The position numbers and the translations under genes were made by a program. Below, in pieces: positions 12,501-24,500 of a stretch of DNA of 64,000 nucleotides. A model generated the notes under the pieces. It saw only the letters and a program-made list of their open reading frames with translations, searched no databases and was not told the DNA's origin. Every line of letters starts with the position of its first letter. Position 1 is the stretch's first letter. Source of the stretch: Trissonchulus latispiculum (lineage: Eukaryota; Nematoda; Enoplea; Enoplida; Ironidae); the NCBI GenBank assembly GCA_030248195.1, contig JASAND010030931.1:16444-80443 (forward strand), written 5' to 3'.

Positions 12501-15500
12501 CATACCATTTGGACAATAAAATATGTAATAATCAATCAGCGAGATCGGAGAAAGTCGAAAAAACGGCCCAAAAAATGGACCTCCCTTAACTATATATTTA
12601 GCTTTAGGTTTACATTAACTTGTACTTTGATCTAACTCCTTCGCAGAAAGGAGTCAAGTGAAAAACACTTCAACCTAACTAACTAAACCTGACAAGACAA
12701 CAGATTTATAAAATTTTATTTCACTCCCAATCTCATATTGCAATAGCTTCTATCTCAATAATTATCCCTTTAATGTTTGTTGAATGCTTTTTGGTTGTTT
12801 TAGTCTACAACCAGACCCTATCAGATCAACTCTGGCAACCACGATTTCGATTGGCGAGTGCATTTATTAATGATAAATTAATTAATTTATTATTTTTATT
12901 TATTTAGCAATTGCAATAGGTCATTATTAATTTTTAGATCTTGGGTTAAGTATAACTGGTTTTGTGTTTTCCGATCCTAAGTCAAACTTCCTGTCGCTAG
13001 CACCAGTTACACTAATAAATATTTAAATATTTCCACCTTCTCCATTTATTTATTTATTTATTTATTTATTTATTCATTACATTTCAGATCCAAGGTGGGA
13101 TCTTGACTGCATCCTTGGTTCAGATGGTGATTGGATTGACCGGGGCAATTGGACTGATCACTAAATTTATTGGACCCCTGACGATAGCGCCTCTGATGGC
13201 CCTGTTGGGACTTTCTCTGGTGGACTCAGTATCACTCTACATCTCTGAGCACTGGGTCTCTGTGGTGTAAGCCAGCCATATAGTCAATTATTAGCTAAGG
13301 AAATTAATAGGTTGACTGTTCCAGAAAGTTTCCATTCGCATGAATTTTGATTTTTTATCCTCGGTGAATGCTTAAATTACTGGAGGAGATTTTTTATTAG
13401 CACTTTTCTTAAATAATTTATAGCAAAACTTTAAATTATTTTTAGACTAATATTTCTGTTGATACTGTTTGCCCTCTACCTGAATCCAGTCCAGTTTCCT
13501 TTTCTTTGTCCAACCAGAGAAAGATCCTGTGTCATCAAATGGGTTCCAATTTTTGCAATGTTTCCGGTATCCGTTGAAGTTGTTACCTATTTTCCTGTTT
13601 ATCAAATAACACTCGGTTGTCATACTCTTATGTATTATGTACTCTTGCTCTAATCAACCAAGTCTATAATAATGAGAAGAAGAGTAAGCCACTAGTGTTC
13701 TTTGTATTGCCAAATATTCGTCCAAAATATTTGTTTTCTAGTACATCATGGCCATAGCAACAACTTGGATTTTGTGCTTGGTTTTGACTGAGTCCAAGGT
13801 GTTCAACAACAGCACCGATCTGGCGGCCAGAACCGACACTATGAATGACGTTATTCGAGACGCCCCCTGGATTCGATTCCCATATCCTGGTGGGGGACCG
13901 TATAAATATTGACATAGCGGGATTGTCTAGAGCTTACGACGATAATATGTAAACTTTGCGCAAATTAGGTGGTGATTTCTTTTGGGCACATATTGTTGGT
14001 TGACTGCTCAAATTAAGATGAAATTTGATAAAGCTTTCCAAAATAACTTCATTTAACACCCTCCGCACAATCCCGCTTCAAAAATTCAAAACTTCCGTAC
14101 AGGGCAGTTTTAGCCGATCTCTGACAGATTAGCAGCGGCTGCATGGATGTTACTATACTCATTCGAAAGATTTCGTTGAGCTGAACAGTTTTGCTGTTTG
14201 AAGCAACGCTCCAGCTCTTCCGCATTGTGAGATATAACTGATTTTCTTATTTTGGCGTTGACAACTGGTCATTTTTGCAGAAATCAAATAACTACTTGAG
14301 CTGCGCAAGCCGTAAAATTAAACAAAGTATGTTGATTTGAAGGTCTCGTCGAGGCCGACTATCCACGGCATAATCAACTTCCAACTGCTTTCCCGTTCGC
14401 TGCTATCATAAGAATGTAGTTTTTGCAAAAACAAAACCAAATTTTTTCCAGTGATTGTGGCGCTTTTACTATGCAAGTTACAGGATTGCCACTTAGCAGA
14501 CGTGTTTTACTCAAAAATACCCGGGACCCTTTTTTAATTGCCCCGATTGCTGCTTTCTAGCTAATGTGGTCGCTTGCCAAATTTGGGAAAAGTAGGCAAA
14601 ATCCAGATTGCGCATACATTTTAGCTAATTTCTTCAAAACGAAGAGCGATTTCATGATAATTAAAAAGAGTCAAGTGGGATGGAATGATGCAGCCGATGC
14701 CTCACGAAAGAATTTACTTTAGTCTGCAGAAAATCTGGAAAACTAAATTACTTCGAAAATACAGTAAAATAATTTCCAAAAACGAAGGTTAGTTTCACTG
14801 TATTCATTAGAAAGAGAACATGTTAAGCTGTATTTTGGTATAAAATAACTTCTTAACTCCAAGGAATGAATGAGTAATAAGGGTTCAAAGTTGATGTCTC
14901 CAAAAGGAATCACCACCTTGGTGGTGATTCCTTTTGGAGACATCAACTTTGAACCATTGTTACTCAAACATTACTTGGAGTTAAGAAGCCATTTTTATAT
15001 CAAAATGCAGCTTAACTCTTGCTCTATCTAATGAATACAGTGAAACTAACCTTCGTTCTCGGAAGTTATTTTACTGTATTTTCGAAGTAATTTAATTTTC
15101 CAGATTTTTTGCAGACCAAAGTAAATTTTTTCGTGAGGCATCGGCCACATCATTCGATTCCACTATCAAATAGCTGGGGACCCTTTTTTAGCTATGATGA
15201 AACCGCTCTTCATTATAAAGAAATTAGCTAAAATGTAGGCGCAACCTGGATTTTGCCTACCTTTTCCAACTTTGGCAAGCGACCACTTTAGCTAGAAAGC
15301 AGCAATCGGTACAACTAAAAAGGGTCCCTGGGTATTTTAGTGTAAATCACGTCCAGTAAGTGGCAACCATCTAGCTTGCATAGTAAATGCTCCAACAAAC
15401 GCTGAAAAAAATTTGGTCATGTTTTTGCCAAAACTATATTTTATATGATAGCAGCGTACGAGGTAGCAGTTAGAGTATTATAATGTCACGGATAATCGGT

Positions 15501-18500
15501 CTCGTCGAGACCTTCAAATTGACAACCGTAGTTTAATTTTACGGCTTACGTAGCTCAAGAAATGGCGCATTATTTGATTTCTGCAAAAATGACAAGTTTT
15601 CAGCGCCAAAATACGAAAATCGACTATATCTCACGATAGCGAAAAGCTAGAAAGGTACTTCAAAAAGCAGAAATGTAGAGCTCAGCAAGATCTTTCCAAT
15701 GCATATAATCGTAGCTGTATAACGTCTGCCTAACTGTCAAAAATTGACAAAAACCACCCTGAACGGAGACGTCGAATTTTTGAAGCTGTATTGCGCGGAG
15801 GGTGTTAGACTGCTAAAAGCACTTATTTTGGAAAGTTTCATGAAATTTCATCTTGATTTGTACCGTCAATCAACAATATCTGCCCAAAAGGAATCACCAC
15901 CTTAAATGAACAACAAGGCAGCCAGGTTGATTCTTCTATGTGCCTTTATCAATCATATGTAAGTAGTTCCAGTTTCCATTGAGACTAAATTAGGTAAAAT
16001 AAGTAAGATACAGGCTCCTGTTTTTACTGACTCCTACGCTGTTGACAATGTGTATATCGACATTTTGTGTTTAGGTCAATTCGGCATGCCCTTTGTCAGT
16101 GCAGCGATTTTCATCGGTATGACGATAGGGACGGTATCCTCAGTAATTGAATCGGTGGGCGACTATCACGCCTGCGCCCGCGTCACCTGTCAGAGACCGC
16201 CCCCCGTTCATGCCGTAAATCGGGGAATATTCATCGAAGGTCTCTGCTGTCTAGTTTGTGGTCTTCTGGGCGGTTTCAGTGTTACCACGTTTTCGGAAAA
16301 CATTGGCGTTATTGGCATTACTAAGGTTAGACCAACAAGTCTTTTTGGGTTTACGGTTTCAGGAATTATTATAACAAGCAAGATTTCGTGCAATAGGTTC
16401 TGTTTCCGCTGGACGGACATTTAAGCAATTGTAAACCTGCTGCGCAGTTAAATATTTTATAAGAGGAGCTCTTAATTGCTTCAACAGAAAATTTACGTGC
16501 AAAACATTTTAAAGACTTTTTATAAAGCTTGAGGAATTCACCTTAATATCGAAAATAAAGTTTAATTCAGCATTTGTATGTATATTAGCACATGTTCCTG
16601 TAAGTTTTATCATATTTGAGAAATCTTTGCTGAGCTGAGATATCAATGACAAAATTTTAACTGTAACGATGAGTCATCAATTAGAACGGCGAATAGAAAT
16701 TTCCAATTTTGGAATTGAAAGTAATCCCATACATGTATGCGTAATATGTATATAAATCGGAAACAAAAGTTCTTTGGAATGAAAGACAAGATTTTACACA
16801 CAAACATACTAGCCCTATTTTAAACCATTGTTTACACGCATTTACGGTGAAGAGTATATTTATCAAGCAAAATGCGTGTGAGGGCTCGGGCCGAGCAAAC
16901 ATAAGGGACCTGCTGCGCTGAGGCGCAGCAGGAAAAATAGAATTTTTCGGTGGAAAATGGAGCGTACGCCGCTTGCTACCGGGTAAGGAATGCCCGTAAG
17001 GAATGCCGCCGGCGCAAAACATCCATAAAGTTGAGAAGCACAGTTTCAAGCCTCTTGCAGAATGGGGGGGGGTGGTATCAAAGATAAAGTTCCGCCGAGT
17101 CACACATTTACTTCCATTTACTTCCGTTAACTGTTAAGCTCCAAAACTAGCGTAGCTGGGGGTCGTATCGAAAGCGAAAAATTTTGCCTGTTCTAACCTG
17201 CTTCCAGGTTGCCAGTCGGATAACAATGCAGCTGGCCGGAGTGGTGCTTATCCTTCTGGGGGTCTTCTCCAAAGCTGTTGCCGTGATGGCGACCCTACCC
17301 GACCCCTTGGTCGGAGCCACACTCCTCATCTCTATGGCCATGGTCATGGGTGTGGGAATTTCTTCAGTTCAATTGATCGATCTGAAACTATCGAGAAATA
17401 TGGCGATATTGGGATTATCGATTTTGGCCGGAATGATTATTCCCATCTTTGCGGCCAATAATGCACAAAATCTAACTGGTATTTTAATATCCATTTGCAT
17501 AAAGTCAGTTTCTAAATGGTATATATTTCGGTTTTGAAAGCAAAATGGTTAAAATTTTAAGAGACTGTCTCAAAATGAAACAAAGTATTAGGATAATGTC
17601 GGATTCTAGATGGTATTATGTATCTCGGATTTGCAAGCAAAAGTTAAAAATTTAAGAGACTGACTCAAAATTAGTGAACATTTTCTTTGAAGATGTTAAG
17701 TGATACGTAACGATTTTTAATGATATTTCAACTGCTTCGGCACCCCTCATTTTTCTGTCACTGGATTGTCCTTACAACAAAAATAATGAAATATAAGGTG
17801 ACCTCTGACAAATGTTTTAAAGAATTTTAATTTAAAAATGTCGATTTTTTAAATTTTAGGCATAACCCAACTGGATCAGATTATTGCCATATTTTTTGGA
17901 ACAAAAATGATCGTTGGTGGTATTGTTGGATTCATTCTGGACAATACAGTTCCTGGTAAAGACTTTTGAATTTTTTTAAAATATTTCTGACATTTATCTG
18001 GGAACGCTTCTTGTATATTGTTTATCGGTTTTGCTCTTAAGGTGGTGATTCCTTTTGGGCACATATTGTTGATTGACGGCGTAAACCAGGATGACATTCA
18101 ACGAAACTTTCAAAAAGTTTACGAAATGCTAGAGGGCGTTTTTGCCAATTTCTGAACGGCATGGCTATGACTATATCCATTCAAAAGAACTCGTTAAACT
18201 CTACAATTTTGCTTTTGAAAGCAATTTCACGGTACATTGCTTATTTTGGCGTCAAAAACTTGTCCTTTCTGGAGAAACCAAATAATCCCTTTTGGTCAAC
18301 GCTCATCAGTAGCATAGGGTCATAAAATGGGGGGGGGGATAGCTGCTTTCTACTGAAGTAGTGGCTTGCCAAAGTAGGGAAGTAGGCAAAATGGCTGTGG
18401 AAGAAACGACTCATTAAAACGAGAAAATGTAAGCTACATTTTGATATAAAGATGACTTCTTAACTCCAAATATGATGATAATAGTGGTTCAAAGTTGATG

Positions 18501-21500
18501 TCTCCAAAGGAATCACCACCTTAAGTGTTATCAAGGGAATTATATGTGGGGAGGGTTCGGTGCTTTCCCCTTTTGGTCAACGCTGATCGGTGGCATAGGG
18601 TCATAAAATGGGGGTATGGTTGGGGGGGGTGGTTTGGGAGGGGGTTTTCGGGCTCGTAGAATCTAAAAATGTAATCGTAATTTCGCTCCTGTGGGTGACC
18701 AGTGGTCAAGCATATTTTGTGGTTACAACTGTGAACAAAACTAACACTGCCCATAGCGGCTGGATGTCTTTTATTTGACAAAAACACTGCACAATCAACA
18801 CACCGTACAACGAAAGTACTGTACATCTCTGCACAACAAATACACTGCACAATAAACACACTGCACAACAAAAGACTGTACAACAAAACCCTAGACAACA
18901 AACATGATGTACAGCAAAACTACTGTGCAACAGACGCCCTACACAAACAAAACTTGGATTCTGTGTTGGATTCCAATCATATGAATATGTGACTTGGGTT
19001 TTATTGATCTGTATTAATCGCGTGGTTGTTGTCGTTGCTGTTGTGTTCGTCTTTGTTATCGGTGTTGTCGTGGTTGGTTCTTGCTGCTACAGTTGCTATC
19101 CGGCTGGAAGTTGTTTGCATTTTCCCGTCGGTTATTCTGTTTGACGTCTGTTTTCTAAGATGCTCCGAGCACATTTCGTTGTGCCCCGAGCATACTTCGT
19201 TGTGCTCCAAGCATATTTTATTGTGCTTCCTGCTGATACTCCGATTTATGTCTGCTTTTTATGACTTCGACTGTTGCATTGACTGACAAATTTGTTATGA
19301 GCATGGATGCTATGAGTTGAGACGTTCCACATAGTCTAGTTTCATGTTCTCTCCGGTAACACACGGTCATCAATTGTCGCATTCTTTTCAATGGCGCGTT
19401 TTAGAGCTTCTTCTGTAGAAAGCCTTTCTTCGTAGCCTGCCTGTTTGTCTACAATTTCTTTGTTTGTCTACAGGGTCTTTCAGCAAATCATTGAATTGAG
19501 TAATCTTGATGTAAATAAGCTTGTTCAGCTCCGCTCTGATCTTAGGTCTAATTTTATTGTAAGCTTCAATTTTTGCTTGGTCTATACTCAGCCCATCTTG
19601 TTGGTATTCCGACATCAAAATTCGAGCCCGTGCTTGAAACTTCTCTTCAGCTCTTGCTACAAGCTCTTCCCACAATTCTCCAATTTCTTCATCAGTTCCT
19701 TCTGTGGTGCTAATACTCTCCTGCACTGAGCCTTCTGATTTTGATTCTTCTTCATCAGTCGTTGGATCATGAACATTTTGTATGTGGCGCCTCATATTGA
19801 ATGATCTGCTAAATGTTTCGCCACAATAATCACTGGTGTGCATTGTGAGTTGGGCTGTGTCAGTTTATTTAATCGCATACTATCCTCAGCACGTCAACTC
19901 TTTATATTAACGTAGCCGTGTTTAGCAGCAGAAGGAGAAAGCTTAGAGCAAGGAAAGTGCAAGCTCAGAGCAACAAAGAGCAAAGAAAGAGCAAGCTCAC
20001 AATACAATGAGTTAGGAAAGAGCAAGCTCACAATAAGATGAGCAAAGAAGGAGCAAGCTCTGAGTAACAAGGAGCAAAGAAGGAGCAAGCTCCCAATAAG
20101 ATGAGCAAAGAAGGAGCAAGCTCCCAATAAGATGAGCAAAGAAGGAGCAAGCTCTGAGTAACAAGGAGCAAAAAAGGAGCAAGCTCACAATAACAAGAGT
20201 TAGGATAGGGTAACTACAGATGTCAGTTTACCATCACTACGACTGAATAAGTCGGTAATTCGAATCAACCAGACATACTGCAGAACGTGTATACCATAAA
20301 CAGTTGACTTCTGGTGAGTAAATCTGCGCAGGTAGGCTTTGTATTCGGATGTAGTGTGTTGCTATGAAATCCAAGACTGTAGTTGAAAACATACCTAGTG
20401 ACTGCAAAGAAGCATTGCTTTGTGTCAAGTTCCTCGGCCTGTCCCCCAATCTAACCTGCTTAGTATTGGAACCGGACGCAGTTCTTGGCCTTCTCCGGGA
20501 GAGCGGCCTCATCTGATGACCGCCGTGTATGGGAAACCGATGACGACCACCCAACTCAAGCATTGCTTGGCGTATGTTCTAGTGTCATGTCTTTCCTCAG
20601 GGTCATTCACGTCGACATTCGAATTACTAACTAGTCATATTCATTCGTAGTGATGGTAAACTGACATCCGTAGTGACCCTACCCTAACTCTTGTTATTAT
20701 GAGCTGGCTCCTTCTTTGCTCCTTGTTACTCAGAGCTTGCTCCTTCTTTGCTCATCTTATTGTGAGCTTGCTCTTTCCTAACTCATTGTATTGTGAGCTT
20801 GCTCTTTCTTTGATCTTTGTTGCTCTGAGCTTGTTTTCAACTACAGTCTTGGATTTCATAGCAACACACTACATCCGAATACAAAGCCTACCTGCGCAGA
20901 TTTACTCACCAGAAGTCAACTGTTTATGGTATACACGTTCTGCAGTATGTCTGGTTGATTCGAATTACCGACTTATTCAGTCGTAGTGATGGTAAACTGA
21001 CATCTGTAGTTACCCTATCCTAACTCTTGTTATTGTGAGCTTGCTCCTTTTTTGCTCCTTGTTACTCAGAGCTTGCTCCTTCTTTGCTCATCTTATTGGG
21101 AGCTTGCTCCTTCTTTGCTCATCTTATTGGGAGCTTGCTCCTTCTTTGCTCCTTGTTACTCAGAGCTTGCTCCTTCTTTGCTCATCTTATTGTGAGCTTG
21201 CTCTTTCCTAACTCATTGTATTGTGAGCATGCTCTTTCTTTGCTCTTTGTTGCTCTGAGCTTGCACTTTCCTTGCTCTAAGCTTTCTCCTTCTGCTGCTA
21301 AACACGGCTACGTTAATATAAAGAGTTGACGTGCTGAGGATAGTATGCGATTAAATAAACTGACACAGCCCAACTCACAATGCACACCAGTGATTATTGT
21401 GGCGAAACATTTAGCAGATCATTCAATATGAGGCGCCACATACAAAATGTTCATGATCCAACGACTGATGAAGAAGAATCAAAATCAGAAGGCTCAGTGC

Positions 21501-24500
21501 AGGAAAGTATTGTGCAGGAGAGTATTAGCACCACAGAAGGAACTGATGAAGAAATGTAGCAAGAGCTGAGGAGAAGTTTCAAGCACGAGCTCGATGGTTG
21601 ATGTCGGAATACCAACAAGATGGGCTGAGTATAGACCAAGCAAAATTTGAAGTTTACAATGAAATTAGACCTAAGATTAGAGCGGAGCTGAACAAGCTTA
21701 TTTACATCAAGATTACTCAATGCAATGATTTGCTGAAAGAAACTATCGTTGAACAAATTGTAGACAAACAGGCAGACTACGAAGAAAGGCTTTCTACAGA
21801 AGAAGCTCTAAAACGCGCCATTGAAAAGAATGCGGCAATTGATGACCATGTGTTACCGGAGAGAACATGAAACTAGACTATGTGGAACGTCCCAACTCAT
21901 AGCATCCATGCTCAACAAATTTGTCAGTCAATGCAACGGTCGAAGTCATAAAAAGCAGACATAAATCGGAGTATCAGCAGGAAGCACAATAAAATATGCT
22001 TGGAGCCCGACGAAATATGCTCGGAGAGTGAAGAATGTGCTCGGAGCACAACGAAGTATGCTCGGGGCACAACGAAATGTGCTCGGAGCATCTTAGAAAG
22101 CAGACGTCAAACAGAATAACCGACGGGAAAGTGCAAACCACTTCCAGCCGGATAGCAACTGTACCAGCAAGAACCAACCACGACAACACCGATAACAAAG
22201 AAGAACACAACAGCAGCCGGAACAGGAAAGACGAACACAACAGCAACGACAACAACCACGCGATTAATACAGATCAATAAAACCCAAGTCACATATTCAT
22301 ATGATTGGAATCCAACACAGAACACATCAACGAACCTCATTCAAGAGGTTTCTGCCTGTTGGCATAGGTAGTCTCAAAACATATGTGCCTGGCTAGCAAT
22401 TACTTTTAAACTAGGCTAAAGCAATTACGTCTGTATGTCTTCCCTACGGGATTCAAATTGGAAAACAGTCAGTTTAAATTTTGCATTACTACAGTCCAGC
22501 GGCTATGAAATCGTTTGGTTTTGCTACTATGACTTGCGGTGGTATTCACAATATGGGTGAAGTACCCATGGAAATAACGGTTGTGGGACGCTTTCCTTGT
22601 GGAAATACTACTCAAGAAACCTATCACGTTCGAGCCCCCGTGCCATTTCAACAGTTGACACCTCGCCAACAAGTATATTTTCACGTGGCTAGATTTTCAC
22701 AGAATGGGCTTGAATGGAACTCTAGTGATACTGAACCGGCGGATTGGGAGGTGATGGAAAGAGTCTGTGAATTTATGCGACAACGTCGGGTGGCCGCAGT
22801 AATAACCAAGGGAACTGCTTTGTACAAATGGATGCATCACGCTACTCTCTAGAATGACTTGAACATTAACATTTATGACGCCGAGATGGACGTGGAATAT
22901 CCGCCGCACATGGACGATGTAGAAGGACTGCCGTGCTGTCCCATTCACAGCGCTAAGTCCATGCGATACCGACGACATTGCTCCGAACACAAAGCTGCTC
23001 AGCTAATTCGAGAATTTTTGAACTGCAACCAGTGATTTGAATTTATTATTGGTTTTATCAGCGTTTTGATGTTACATTAGTTTCGTTGTGCAGTTCAGTT
23101 ACAGTAACTAGTTTTGTTTGTGTAGGGCGTCTGTTGCACAGTGTTTTGCTGTACATCATGTTTGTTGTCTAGGGTTTTGTTGTACAGTCTTTTGTTGTGC
23201 AGTGTGTTTATTGTGCAGTGTGTTTGTTGCGCAGTGCTCTCATTGTACAGTATATAGTTTGGTTCGTGCAGGGCGTTTGTTGTACAGTGTATTTGTTGTG
23301 CAGTGTTGTACAGTACTTTCGTTGTACAGTGTGTTTATTGTGCAGTGTTTTTGTCAAATAAAAGACATCCAGCCGCTATGGGCAGTGTTAGTTTTGTTCA
23401 CAGTTGTAACCACAAAATATGCTTGACCACTGGTCACCCACAGGAGCGAAATTACGATTACATTTTTAGATTCTACGAGCCCGAAAACCCCCTAGATAAA
23501 GTTTTCCGGACAAAAATGGACAACTTTGAAATTTGACCTTGGGTCGACCGGACATGTACAGCACGTGTGTACCAGTAGCATGTACCTGTGGTCGTCCGTG
23601 GTTCCGGACATGGGTCCATAGGGGTCCACAACCTCAATAAAACGGTCCACATACCACTCCAAAAAGGGGGGGAATCCACAACCCCAAAAACCCCTCCCAG
23701 CAAGGGGTCCGCATACCCCTAAGAAGGGGGGTCCACAACCCCAAGAACCCCCTCCCAATAAGGGGTCCACATACCACCTCAGAAAAGGGTCCACAGCCGC
23801 ATAAACCCCCCCCGTAATGCGACTCCTTTTTATGACCCTATACTACTCTCTTCGTTTAGCGTTTGCATGAATAACTCTACTCTACCCTGCTCTTTCATGA
23901 AAATACCGTAGAATTTCTGTCAAACTTAAGTTTAACTCGTTTAACTCTGCTTAACAGAGCTACGTGCCTGTTCAAAAACTTGTCACTACAGTTTGGGAGC
24001 AAATTCAGTCTTAAGCTTGGTTCGATTGTGCCTGGTGGCTCAACAGGTAGAGCGTTGACCTAGATAGCCAAAGGTTGTGGGTTCGATCCCAATTTTTCGG
24101 GACCAGAACCTAGACCTCAGACCCGAATTTTTCGGGTGTGAGATGCTGTAGTAACATCCTTCATTCTTTCGTTGGAAAGGGGGAGAAAATTTCCACTTCA
24201 TGGCGAAGTCATCCTCAAGGGCAAACAAAATTGATCTCACAAAGGATAACAAATGACTTAGAGAATTGCCCAAAAATACGTTTCTATCCAGACTCAAATT
24301 TTCAAAAAATTCCTTGTTCGCCGGATTTTTCATTAAAACCATTGCCATTTTTGCAAACAAGTACCAAAAAATAATTAAAAACGCCTGCCAGCTGTCACCA
24401 AGGCGCCGAAACAGGAGAGAGCTAATGGGCGCTGTGAGCGATCTTATCTAGAGAGAACTGTGACTTGACAGACAACAGACATGCGTGACAAGCAACAGCA

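Larger units (their letters stand above)
18640..23494. mobile_element. 4.9-kb long-inverted-repeat (foldback-type) element with broken genes
   Basis: Left arm 18640-20391 is the reverse complement of right arm 20827-23494, with a roughly 435-base spacer. The arms carry internal tandem minisatellites as in foldback transposons. The right arm is longer because it keeps a segment (about 22323-23105) with a small gene that the left arm lacks. Each arm has one copy of a zinc-finger gene. Neither a transposase nor a clear target duplication is visible. An alternative is two head-to-head copies of one element rather than one element. Confidence 0.75.

Noticed and set aside
16681..17103. 140-residue minus-strand ORF in intron 8 of copy A
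   Set aside because: It has no recognisable motif, contains a hairpin repeat and a G-run, and is antisense within an intron.
19894..21329. Leucine/serine-rich ORFs with repeated ACSFFAHL
   Set aside because: They read through the AGCTTGCTCCTTCTTTGCTC minisatellite of the inverted-repeat element and appear on both strands in mirror image.
23118..23426. Cysteine-rich ORF resembling a secreted peptide
   Set aside because: It is the 16-base minisatellite read in one frame. It has no cysteine spacing beyond the repeat period.
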